A stretch of 16,214 nt of DNA from Phocaeicola_A sp964444735. Its GTDB lineage: Bacteria; Bacteroidota; Bacteroidia; Bacteroidales; Bacteroidaceae. The notes beneath the pieces were generated by a model. That model was not told the origin of the DNA. It saw only the letters and a program-made list of their open reading frames with translations, and did not search any database. Numbering within the stretch: position 1 is the first letter of the stretch; each line of letters starts with the position of its first letter. A program made the translations under genes and the position numbers. Positions 1 to 6,632 of this stretch are shown here, piece after piece. The stretch lies in NCBI GenBank assembly GCA_964444735.1, contig CAYUIJ010000056.1, positions 1 to 16,214 of the forward strand, given 5' to 3'.

Positions 1-54
1 TGCAGCACGGGCTATGACTTCGTTACCTTTCATTAATACAACATCTTCTGCCAT
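1..54 (-). CDS. vorB: 2-oxoacid:ferredoxin oxidoreductase, VorB/KorA-type subunit (N-terminus only)
   Basis: The first 18 codons of a minus-strand gene that continues beyond base 1, translating as MAEDVVLMKGNEVIARAA. This is the characteristic N-terminus of the 3-methyl-2-oxobutanoate (or 2-oxoglutarate) dehydrogenase, ferredoxin-type, subunit VorB/KorA of Bacteroidetes. The enzyme oxidatively decarboxylates 2-oxoacids to acyl-CoA in the cytoplasm and passes the electrons to ferredoxin. The start lies 11 bp after the stop of the ferredoxin-like subunit, so the two are co-transcribed. The substrate (branched-chain 2-oxoacid or 2-oxoglutarate) cannot be settled from 18 residues; the gene symbol follows the usual annotation of this family. 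Confidence 0.75.
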   Translation of the reverse strand, partial: MAEDVVLMKGNEVIARAA

Positions 55-65
55 ATAGTTAAAAT

Positions 66-293
66 TTAGATTTTGATTTTATAAACGGAGATACATCCGT
101 CAGGACAAACAATAGCACACGATGAGCAACCTATACATTTGCCATCGTCTACTTGCATTGCAAACGAATACCCTTTTTTATTAACCTCTTTTTGGGATAG
201 ATTGATAATTTTCACCGGGCATGCAACGACACACAAGCCACATCCTTTACAGCGTTCCGTGTCAATGACTATAGCCCCTTTGATTGTTGCCAT
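66..293 (-). CDS. 2x[4Fe-4S] ferredoxin subunit of a 2-oxoacid:ferredoxin oxidoreductase
   Basis: A 75-residue protein with two classic CxxCxxCxxxC clusters: C15, C18, C21, C25 and C53, C56, C59, C63, the second set followed by P. It should carry two [4Fe-4S] clusters and relay electrons from the thiamine-diphosphate site of the 2-oxoacid oxidoreductase to soluble ferredoxin (the VorD/KorD-type delta subunit). The frame is open to an ATG at 302, which would add three residues. The ATG at 293 (MATIKGAIVID) is preferred because family members start this way. It sits between the TPR gene and vorB with very short gaps, consistent with one operon. Confidence 0.85.
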   Translation of the reverse strand: MATIKGAIVIDTERCKGCGLCVVACPVKIINLSQKEVNKKGYSFAMQVDDGKCIGCSSCAIVCPDGCISVYKIKI

Positions 294-303
294 AAAAATC
301 ATT

Positions 304-597
304 TTATTGGTTGTACATATCCTTATTATAAAACTCTAAGATGTTCATTATCATTTCTCGCGCATGAACGGCAGGACTTTGTGGATTCAGATTCATAGCC
401 TCAAGGTAATTGTTGAGAGCTTGTTGCCAATTGCCGAGTTTGCTATATGCGTTTCCACGAAGATAGTATAGTTCATCGGCATTGCAAGGAAAGGTTGAAC
501 TGTCAAGGAGTTCATTCAACATTTCAATCGCTTCGTTCACATTCCCTTTACTTATATGTTCCTTTACTAAATCCACACTTCCCTTTTCTTTGTACAT
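304..597 (-). CDS. Small tetratricopeptide-repeat (TPR) protein, first gene of the oxidoreductase operon
   Basis: A 97-residue soluble protein with no signal peptide. Residues 41-73 form one clear TPR (pattern ELYYLRGNAYSKLGNWQQAL followed by NNYLEAMNLNP), and residues 8-31 form a weaker helix pair (KGNVNEAIEMLNELL). TPRs mediate protein-protein contact, so a role as assembly or partner protein for the downstream 2-oxoacid oxidoreductase is plausible but inferred only from the operon. A longer reading with a GTG start at 618 is possible. It is rejected because that GTG falls inside a TAACTTTG promoter element at 618-625; the ATG at 597 is the first good start downstream. The stop is 10 bp before the preferred ferredoxin start. 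Confidence 0.75.
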   Translation of the reverse strand: MYKEKGSVDLVKEHISKGNVNEAIEMLNELLDSSTFPCNADELYYLRGNAYSKLGNWQQALNNYLEAMNLNPQSPAVHAREMIMNILEFYNKDMYNQ

Positions 598-617
598 ATT
601 TTGCCGATTATCTGTCA

Positions 618-625
618 CAAAGTTA
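618..625 (-). promoter_or_regulatory. Candidate Bacteroides -7 promoter element for the TPR/ferredoxin/vor operon
   Basis: On the minus strand the sequence reads TAACTTTG, an exact match to the Bacteroidetes -7 consensus TAnnTTTG. No clear TTG is seen at the -33 position, only a T-run. Transcription would begin near 611, giving a short leader to the ATG at 597. Confidence 0.45.
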
Positions 626-691
626 TGTTTTTATTTGAAAAAACTCTTTTTTTTCATGGTTATAATTTCTATTTTCTGTTAATAATATAAA

Positions 692-743
692 ATCATAAAG
701 TTCCATGTCCATATTAAGGAATTGTACAATAGAACTTTATGAT
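692..743 (-). terminator. Hairpin downstream of the DUF4468/flavin-reductase-like gene
   Basis: A perfect 12-bp inverted repeat (ATCATAAAGTTC at 692-703, GAACTTTATGAT at 732-743) lies 45 bp after the stop of the minus-strand gene ending at 788. On the minus strand it is followed by TTTATATT, as for a weak intrinsic terminator. The 28-base loop is long and contains its own palindrome, ATTGTACAAT (721-730), so an operator or other structural role is an alternative. Confidence 0.45.
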
Positions 744-787
744 ATAAATACTGTTCAGTTTCAGTTGAAACGCTTTTATCATTTTGT

Positions 788-1999
788 TTATTTCATCCAA
801 ACCCCGATTATTTCTCCAACAAAAAGTTCTGTTTGTTTGTTCGGATATTTGGCCTTTACTTCAGGATCTACAATAGAGGCTGGCGTAAAAAGCCGGCTGG
901 CTATTTTTTTACATTCTATAATGAGCCATGCTTCGGCAAAAGCTTTGCTCCCCGAAGGGGTAGTTATAGGCGTAAGATTGCTTCCCTTGATTTTATCACC
1001 GTCTCTTCCTGAGTGAGTACCTACATATTGAATGGCATTCTGATAGGCAGGAGTATAAAATGTCAGTGTATAGGTATCGTTTTTCTGCATGATACCGTAT
1101 GTGTAGCGTGCGGGGTCAATAAAGCAATATGCTACAGGGCGGTTGTACAGATTTCCAAGACCTCCCCATCCTCCAGCCATCGGGTTGAAAAGTTCATCGT
1201 TTCCGGCTGTGATAATCATATGGTCTTCACTTATCATTTTAATGATGTTTCCCGGAATCTGATAGGCATCTATTTCCTTGAAACCATCCAACCCTTTGGC
1301 ATTGTCTTGTGTATTGGCCGTATTTGCTGTTACCGCCTGAGCTGGCACTTGTGTTATGGAGGGTGCTATAGGGATTACTATGGTATTATTGGTCTGCTCA
1401 TTTGTTTTTGTTCCGGTAAGTTGAGATGCTTGTACGCTGTTTTGTCCTATGGCATCTCCTATTTCCTTAAACAACATGTCTTTAAAGTCGATTGTTTTTT
1501 TACGGAATTTCCCGATGACGCGTGTCAATTTGGTTTTTTTCTTGTTTAGTCCATATTCGTCAGTAATGATTTCTTCTGCTTTATAACGTATGCCTCCGTC
1601 ACGGGCCTCGTCATACCAATATCTGATATGGCTTATTTCTACATTGCAGATACCATTGTCGCAGGTAGCACGAAACTGATAGTAAATCCTTGTACGGTCA
1701 AGTGAAAGCATGCTGGATGAAAAAATGATATATTCTTCTCCGATAGCTCCAAGCTCTCCTTTGTCCTCGTCTTGCGCTATGAGTTTGTTCTGCGGAAATT
1801 GCCCGTTTGTTGCAAATTTCTGAGTAACCCATAAAAGGATAGACTGATATAGATCTTTTTTTGATAAGGAGGGGACTTTGTAGGTCTGCTTAAAGATAAC
1901 GTAACCGTCTTCTACAGGAACTGCACCAGCCAGATATTTGGCATCATCTTGTGCCCATATAAGAGATGGGAGCAAGCATAATAATAATAATTTTTTCAT
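788..1999 (-). CDS. Exported DUF4468 protein fused to a flavin-reductase-like (FMN-binding split-barrel) domain
   Basis: 403 residues. Residues 1-17 form a signal peptide (MKKLLLLCLLPSLIWAQ, likely cut after IWA). No lipobox cysteine follows, so a periplasmic protein is predicted. Residues about 25-185 resemble DUF4468 (VPVEDGYVIFKQTYKVP start), a TBP-like-fold domain common in Bacteroidetes exported proteins. Residues 186-240 are a T/N/Q/A-rich linker. Residues about 250-403 closely follow the pattern of flavin reductase-like proteins of gut bacteria: MIITAGN, FNPMAGGWGGLGNLYNRPVA, FIDPARYTYG, DTYTLTFY, THSGRDGDKI, GLTP-like NLTP, and a terminal FVGEIIGVW. Such domains usually act in the cytoplasm on FMN. 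Joined to an export signal, this one may bind flavin in the periplasm; that is inference. It is transcribed divergently from the GT2 gene and appears monocistronic. Confidence 0.8.
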   Translation of the reverse strand: MKKLLLLCLLPSLIWAQDDAKYLAGAVPVEDGYVIFKQTYKVPSLSKKDLYQSILLWVTQKFATNGQFPQNKLIAQDEDKGELGAIGEEYIIFSSSMLSLDRTRIYYQFRATCDNGICNVEISHIRYWYDEARDGGIRYKAEEIITDEYGLNKKKTKLTRVIGKFRKKTIDFKDMLFKEIGDAIGQNSVQASQLTGTKTNEQTNNTIVIPIAPSITQVPAQAVTANTANTQDNAKGLDGFKEIDAYQIPGNIIKMISEDHMIITAGNDELFNPMAGGWGGLGNLYNRPVAYCFIDPARYTYGIMQKNDTYTLTFYTPAYQNAIQYVGTHSGRDGDKIKGSNLTPITTPSGSKAFAEAWLIIECKKIASRLFTPASIVDPEVKAKYPNKQTELFVGEIIGVWMK

Positions 2000-2026
2000 A
2001 GAATCGCAATTTTTAAATGATTACTA

Positions 2027-2034
2027 CAAACTTA
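2027..2034 (-). promoter_or_regulatory. Candidate -7 promoter element for the DUF4468 fusion gene
   Basis: The minus strand reads TAAGTTTG, matching TAnnTTTG, 27 bp upstream of the ATG at 1999. No convincing -33 TTG is present at the expected distance. Confidence 0.4.
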
Positions 2035-2064
2035 TGCTTTTTTTGTTTTAAGTGAGAGGATTTA

Positions 2065-2094
2065 TTGATTTTTTAAGAATAAATCCTATTTTTG
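2065..2094 (+). promoter_or_regulatory. Bacteroides-type promoter of the GT2 gene
   Basis: TTG at 2065-2067, a 19-bp spacer, then TATTTTTG at 2087-2094, an exact TAnnTTTG. Transcription should start near 2101, leaving a leader of about 33 nt before the ATG at 2135. It lies back to back with the promoter of the divergent gene. Confidence 0.65.
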
Positions 2095-2134
2095 TTCAGG
2101 CTTAATACCCTTTTTAAAGTAACAGGTAAAAAAT

Positions 2135-3112
2135 ATGCAAAAATCAAAATTGATAATCGTTGTTCCTTGTTATGACGAACAAGAAATGCTTGACTATACA
2201 ACCCGTGAATTGTCGTCTATAATAGCACGTTTAAAAAATGCCGGTAAGATTGGCGAGGGAAAAATCCTTTATGTGGATGACGGCAGTAAAGACACTACAT
2301 GGAGTTTGATAGAAAAGCATTCAAAAGAATGTGAAGAGGTTTGTGGCTTGAAACTGGCCCATAACGTTGGTCATCAAAATGCTCTGTGGGCAGGTTTGGA
2401 GTGGGCGTCTGTAAATGGCGATGTGTCGGTGTCTATAGACGCAGACTTGCAGGATGATACAAATTGCATTGATGAAATGATCAACCTGTATAACAAAGGA
2501 GCGGATATCGTATACGGAGTAAGGAATGAACGAAAGACAGACTCTGTTTTCAAACGTCAGACAGCATTGTTTTTCTATCGTCTGGTTCGTAGCATGGGCG
2601 AGGAGATGATTTATAATCATGCCGATTTCCGTCTGATGAGCCAAAGAGCGTTGAAAATACTAATGGCGTATCCTGAGCGTAATATATTCCTGCGCGGCAT
2701 AGTTCCCAAAATAGGTTTAAGTACGGCATGTATATATTACGATCGCAAGGAACGTCTGGCAGGAAAATCCAAATACCCTCTCTCAAAAATGATGGCTTTG
2801 GCAATGGATGGAATAACGTCTTTTTCTTTGCGCCCCTTGCAATGTATTTCCATTGCAGGCATCTGTATGATATTCCTGTCGTTTATAGCCATTATCTATG
2901 TGTTGTTTAATTATAATCTCGGACATGTGGTGTGGGGATGGAGTTCCATTCTTATATCTATTTGGCTTATCGGAGGCGCAATGTTGCTCTCATTGGGAGT
3001 GATTGGCGAATATGTCGGAAAAATATATCGTGAAGTAAAGCGTCGTCCCCGTTACTTTGTCGAGAAAATAGTAGATGGAGACAAGGAGAAATCTTTAGGT
3101 AAAGATTGGTAA
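2135..3112 (+). CDS. GT2 glycosyltransferase, polyprenyl-phosphate sugar synthase (DPM1/GtrB/ArnC-like)
   Basis: 325 residues. The N-terminal GT-A domain has the nucleotide-sugar motif VVPCYDEQE (residues 9-17), YVDDGSKDTT (46-55), the metal-binding DAD at 102-104 in IDADLQDD, and the AGKSKYPLSKM segment (209-219) typical of polyprenyl-phosphate hexose synthases. Two hydrophobic segments follow (about 236-258 and 270-296), with a basic cytoplasmic tail. Family members transfer a sugar from UDP- or GDP-sugar to undecaprenyl phosphate on the inner face of the cytoplasmic membrane. The lipid-linked sugar is then used by GT-C transferases, and one is encoded just downstream on the opposite strand. 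The sugar is unknown. No Shine-Dalgarno is seen; the leader is A-rich, as is usual here. Confidence 0.85.
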   Translation: MQKSKLIIVVPCYDEQEMLDYTTRELSSIIARLKNAGKIGEGKILYVDDGSKDTTWSLIEKHSKECEEVCGLKLAHNVGHQNALWAGLEWASVNGDVSVSIDADLQDDTNCIDEMINLYNKGADIVYGVRNERKTDSVFKRQTALFFYRLVRSMGEEMIYNHADFRLMSQRALKILMAYPERNIFLRGIVPKIGLSTACIYYDRKERLAGKSKYPLSKMMALAMDGITSFSLRPLQCISIAGICMIFLSFIAIIYVLFNYNLGHVVWGWSSILISIWLIGGAMLLSLGVIGEYVGKIYREVKRRPRYFVEKIVDGDKEKSLGKDW

Positions 3113-3136
3113 AGATAAATAGAATATGTTTAAGAG

Positions 3137-3180
3137 AAATCTCCAGAATTCACCTGCACTTATGAATTCTGGAGATTTTT
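3137..3180. terminator. Shared hairpin terminator between the convergent glycosyltransferase genes
   Basis: A perfect 16-bp inverted repeat (AAATCTCCAGAATTCA at 3137-3152, its complement at 3163-3178) with a 10-base loop. It ends in a T-run on the plus strand, 24 bp after the GT2 stop. The tail is T-poor on the minus strand, so it should stop plus-strand transcripts best, but it can also serve the gene ending at 3189. Confidence 0.85.
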
Positions 3181-3188
3181 AATATTGC

Positions 3189-4886
3189 TTATTGGGCTTT
3201 CTTTTCAAATCTGTACATGAAGACTGGTGCTTTGGTGTCACAGCTTTTCTTTTCACTTCGGTATACTTCCTCAAACTGATAGTCTGAATGGCGTTGTGCA
3301 AACGGTTCATAATCGTGAGCCCCGATAAGCAGATAGCCGTTTTTCGGTTTTTCTATTTCAAACTGCAATACCCGGTTGCCCAAGTAAAAGTTTATCGTAA
3401 AAAATCTCATCATATCTGAAGATATATAACCGTATATGTTGCCTTCTGGAACTTTTTCCTGAATGGCTTCAGCAATGGGCTTATCTGATTTGGCATTCAA
3501 TATTTCCGGTAAAATAACCCCGTCTAATGAGATATATATGGTAAAGATGATGCCCATAACAGGATACAGTATCGGATGTCTCTTCCGGACACATCTGATA
3601 AATACACATGTTGCTATAAGCGGGAGCAATGTGTATAACCAGTGTATGGCATCAATCGGAGTCGTTTCAATGATATTGATAATTTGTCCGAAGCTTGAAT
3701 TCGATAGTGATGGCGTGAGCTTATTTGAAACAAAGCCTCCTTTAATCAGGAAAAATGCAATGATGAGGAGTATGCCGGCAATAGCCAGAATTTGTCCGTA
3801 CAGTTTCCATATTCTTTCCTTTTTATGGATCAGATAATAGATGAATTCCGCTATAAAATAAGCCATAAACGGATAGACAGGCAGGAGGTATGTACTTCGT
3901 TTGCTTTTTGGAATGCAGTAAAAGATAAAAATGAGAATAATACTCAGAAAGGTAAACAGCCGTGTGCTGTCTATTGTTTTAATGTAATTTTTAAATGCAT
4001 TCCACAAATGCTTTGGTTTTTTCCAGGTCTTCAGATTCTTTATGGACATAGGCAATGCCAGCAATGCGAGTAGCGTATATGGCACATAACCGGACAATAC
4101 CGTCAAGAAATTGTAATGAAAACCGTGTTCATGAGAACTATAACTCATTTTCCCTATAAAGCGGCCGAAGTTCTCTTCCATGGCGAGTGAAAGGAAATTG
4201 TCACCTCCCTGTTGGTATGCTGCAATATACCATATAGCGGGCAGGATGCACGAGATAATGCCTATTGATATAAGCTTTCCCGCAACCGATATAAAAGAAC
4301 GGCCTTTTATAAGGAGAAATACTCCTGTCACCAGGCAGGGGAGTATAATGCCTACCGGTCCTTTAGTCAGTGTAGCACATCCCATCCATATGACAGCCCA
4401 GAGGGGAATGCCTTTCTCATGTTGTTCATACCATTGATAAAACTGTAATAAGGCGGCTACAATGAATAAGGTAAGCACCATGTCGACACGACATGTCCAT
4501 CCGCCTCTGTGTACTTCAAAAGCCGTCATTGTTATTAACGCAGTCAGCAATCCCAGTCTATTTCCCTTGCGTCTGGCATAAAACAGGTAAATGCATAAAG
4601 TCATTATAATCATGGCTATGGCAGAGGGCATGCGTGAAGTATATTCCGTAACCTGACCGCTTATTTGTGATACGGCTGCGATGCACCAGTGGAAAAAAGG
4701 AGGCTTGTATGCGATATCCCCGCCATTGTTTACCGGTAATATCCAGTTGCCAGTATCTATCATGGAGTATGCAACGACAGCTTCTCGAGGCTCTCCTTTA
4801 CTTTGAAACAAACTTTCACCTAGAAATGGGAAGACTGTTAAGATGCAAACAGCAATTAATACAATAAAAAGTTTCTTGTCTTTCAT
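3189..4886 (-). CDS. GT39/ArnT-like membrane glycosyltransferase
   Basis: 565 residues, a GT-C fold membrane protein with many hydrophobic segments. After the first segment comes an acidic periplasmic-loop motif, KGEPREAVVAYSMIDTGNW, then YKPPFFHWCIA. These match the ArnT/PMT family signature, in which the loop carboxylates bind the lipid-phosphate sugar donor. ArnT-type enzymes use an undecaprenyl-phosphate sugar on the periplasmic side to modify lipid A or proteins. The C-terminal roughly 80 residues form a soluble periplasmic domain. The frame is open to an ATG at 4940, but that codon overlaps the -7 element of a strong promoter (4938-4945). The ATG at 4886 (MKDKKLFIVL) is therefore chosen. 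The neighbouring GT2 protein is the likely donor synthase. Confidence 0.83.
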   Translation of the reverse strand: MKDKKLFIVLIAVCILTVFPFLGESLFQSKGEPREAVVAYSMIDTGNWILPVNNGGDIAYKPPFFHWCIAAVSQISGQVTEYTSRMPSAIAMIIMTLCIYLFYARRKGNRLGLLTALITMTAFEVHRGGWTCRVDMVLTLFIVAALLQFYQWYEQHEKGIPLWAVIWMGCATLTKGPVGIILPCLVTGVFLLIKGRSFISVAGKLISIGIISCILPAIWYIAAYQQGGDNFLSLAMEENFGRFIGKMSYSSHEHGFHYNFLTVLSGYVPYTLLALLALPMSIKNLKTWKKPKHLWNAFKNYIKTIDSTRLFTFLSIILIFIFYCIPKSKRSTYLLPVYPFMAYFIAEFIYYLIHKKERIWKLYGQILAIAGILLIIAFFLIKGGFVSNKLTPSLSNSSFGQIINIIETTPIDAIHWLYTLLPLIATCVFIRCVRKRHPILYPVMGIIFTIYISLDGVILPEILNAKSDKPIAEAIQEKVPEGNIYGYISSDMMRFFTINFYLGNRVLQFEIEKPKNGYLLIGAHDYEPFAQRHSDYQFEEVYRSEKKSCDTKAPVFMYRFEKKAQ

Positions 4887-4937
4887 TCTTTTTGTGAATA
4901 ATATGATATAAATGTTTGTATTTTTATTTTCAGGATA

Positions 4938-4970
4938 CAAATATAGTAAAAGGCGAGTGCAGAGTCAAAA
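4938..4970 (-). promoter_or_regulatory. Strong Bacteroides-type promoter of the ArnT-like gene
   Basis: On the minus strand TTTTG (4966-4970), a 20-bp spacer, then TATATTTG (4938-4945): an excellent match to both consensus boxes. Predicted transcription start is near 4931, about 45 nt upstream of the ATG at 4886. This excludes the upstream ATG at 4940. Confidence 0.7.
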
Positions 4971-5050
4971 CGGGAACATTAGTTTTAGGGTCTAGCTTAA
5001 GCAGGTTATCTCTATAAGAAAAAGAAGAGTAAAAAACTGTCTGTGCTTTT

Positions 5051-5191
5051 GTGCAGTATAACGTAAAATACGAGTGGCGTGATTTCATAAAGAATCATGA
5101 ATTTAATGCTATTCATCCAGATGAAACTTTAGCCTGTTTGTACCCGGATATTTTCGGTAAGACAAACCGTTATTTCTTGGTTTTAAAATGA
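5051..5191 (+). other. Possible small ORF or gene remnant upstream of nqrA
   Basis: A frame open from 5033 to a TGA at 5189-5191, with a possible GTG start at 5051 giving 46 residues. The reading has a protein-like composition (WRDFIKNHEF, IHPDETLACLYPDIFGKTN, RYFLVLK), unlike typical intergenic translation. There is no ATG start and no recognised family. It could be the C-terminal relic of a decayed gene or a small leader ORF; its TGA overlaps an ATG at 5188 that is in the nqrA frame. The rest of the gap from 4971 to 5050 shows nothing clear. Confidence 0.25.
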
Positions 5192-5213
5192 AAAACCTCT
5201 GGAATAATATTGG

Positions 5214-5221
5214 TATATTTG
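5214..5221 (+). promoter_or_regulatory. Candidate -7 promoter element of the nqr operon
   Basis: TATATTTG, an exact TAnnTTTG, 32 bp upstream of the preferred nqrA ATG at 5254. No TTG at the -33 distance was found (the bases there are an A-run), so it may need an activator or be fortuitous. If real, it also excludes the in-frame ATG at 5188. Confidence 0.4.
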
Positions 5222-5253
5222 CCACATTGAAAGATGAAATAGTATATTGTTAT

Positions 5254-6606
5254 ATGGTGAAGACTATAAAATTGCGCAAAGGGCTTGACATAAACTTAAG
5301 AGGAAAGCCTTCTGCCAGACTGTTTGAGATACCGCAAGCAGATGCCTATGCGCTGATGCCTGATGATTTTGTTGGGGTAACGCCGAGAGCGGTAGTAAAA
5401 GAAGGGGAGAGTGTCAAGGCCGGGACCGCTCTGTTCATTGATAAGAATCATCGGGAAGTAAAATTTGTGTCTCCTGTAAGCGGAGTTGTCTTGGGAGTAG
5501 ACCGGGGTGAGCGAAGAAAGATTCTGACTATTCGGGTTAGGCCTGATAAAGAACAGTCGTATGTTGATTTCGGTAAAAAAGAGGTCGCTAATCTTACGGC
5601 AGACGAGGTAAAGCTTGCTTTAATGGAAGCAGGTATCTTTGGCTTTATTAAGCAACGCCCCTATGATGTGGCTGCCGGACCGGAGAACAAACCGAAAGCT
5701 ATATTTATATCTGCTTTTGACTCCAAGCCTCTGGCTCCTGATTTTGATTTCATATTAAAAGATCAGGAAGCTGATTTTCAGACAGGAATTGATGCATTGG
5801 CAAAATTGGCTCCTGTTTATTTGGGAGTAAGCGTTAGACAGCATTCTTCTGTTTTAAATAACATGCAACATGCCACCGTGACTTTGTTTGATGGCCCTCA
5901 TCCGGCAGGTAATGTAGGAGTGCAGATTCATCATGTAGCTCCTATTAATAAAGGTGAAGTTGTGTGGACTTTAGGAGCCGAAGAAGTCTTGTTTGTAGGC
6001 CGTTTGTTTAATCTTGGGCATGTGGATTTCACAAGAACGATTGCTTTAACCGGTTCTGAAGTAAAGGATCCGGCATATTGCAAAGTCATTTTAGGAATCC
6101 GGCTGGTTTCACTGCTCAATAATCGTGTAGTTGACGATAAGCCATTGCGTATTATAGATGGAAATGTGCTTACTGGATGTCCGGTTTCTGATAAGGCTTT
6201 TTTGGGAGCTCATTCAACTCAGGTTACGGTAATTCCTGAAGGATCTGACGTAAATGAAATGTTCGGATGGATTATGCCCCGATTTAAAGATTTCAGTGTT
6301 AGCCGCTCATATTTCAGCTGGTTGTTTGGCAAGAAGAAAGAATACGTACTTGATGCGCGTGTAAAAGGGGGCGGGCGTCATATGATTATGTCGGGCGAAT
6401 ACGACCGGGTATTGCCTATGGATATTCTTCCTGAGTTTTTGATAAAAGCGATTATTGCCCGTGATATTGACCGCATGGAAGCATTAGGCATTTACGAGGT
6501 GGCACCCGAAGATTTTGCGTTATGTGAATTTGTTGATTCATCAAAGCTGGAATTGCAGCATCTTGTGCGTGAGGGGCTCAATGCCTTACGTGCAGAGATG
6601 TGTTAG
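5254..6606 (+). CDS. nqrA: Na+-translocating NADH:quinone reductase subunit A
   Basis: 450 residues from the ATG at 5254, close to the usual NqrA length of about 447. It begins MVKTIKLRKGLDINLRGKPS, the canonical NqrA start; the open frame reaches back to an ATG at 5188, but those 22 extra residues are not family-like and lie upstream of the candidate promoter. NqrA is the peripheral cytoplasmic subunit of the six-subunit NQR complex and is implicated in ubiquinone or menaquinone binding. The sequence contains the biotinyl-like/barrel-sandwich region near the N-terminus (VKEGESVKAGTALF, SPVSGVV) and no cofactor cysteines, as expected. First gene of nqrABCDEF; its stop lies 26 bp before the nqrB start. 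Confidence 0.95.
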   Translation: MVKTIKLRKGLDINLRGKPSARLFEIPQADAYALMPDDFVGVTPRAVVKEGESVKAGTALFIDKNHREVKFVSPVSGVVLGVDRGERRKILTIRVRPDKEQSYVDFGKKEVANLTADEVKLALMEAGIFGFIKQRPYDVAAGPENKPKAIFISAFDSKPLAPDFDFILKDQEADFQTGIDALAKLAPVYLGVSVRQHSSVLNNMQHATVTLFDGPHPAGNVGVQIHHVAPINKGEVVWTLGAEEVLFVGRLFNLGHVDFTRTIALTGSEVKDPAYCKVILGIRLVSLLNNRVVDDKPLRIIDGNVLTGCPVSDKAFLGAHSTQVTVIPEGSDVNEMFGWIMPRFKDFSVSRSYFSWLFGKKKEYVLDARVKGGGRHMIMSGEYDRVLPMDILPEFLIKAIIARDIDRMEALGIYEVAPEDFALCEFVDSSKLELQHLVREGLNALRAEMC

Positions 6607-6632
6607 ATTATGGTATAAAAAGCAATATATTC

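Noticed and set aside
1013..1549. A 178-codon plus-strand open frame
   Set aside because: It is antisense to the DUF4468-flavin reductase-like gene, has a Cys/Tyr/Ile-rich unnatural composition and no recognisable domain.
3463..4437. Several plus-strand open frames
   Set aside because: They lie antisense to the ArnT-like transferase, whose membrane-protein reading is clear; none has a domain or initiation context.
5188..5253. N-terminal extension of nqrA from the ATG at 5188
   Set aside because: The 22 extra residues are not seen in the family and a TATATTTG element lies within them; the ATG at 5254 gives the canonical NqrA start.
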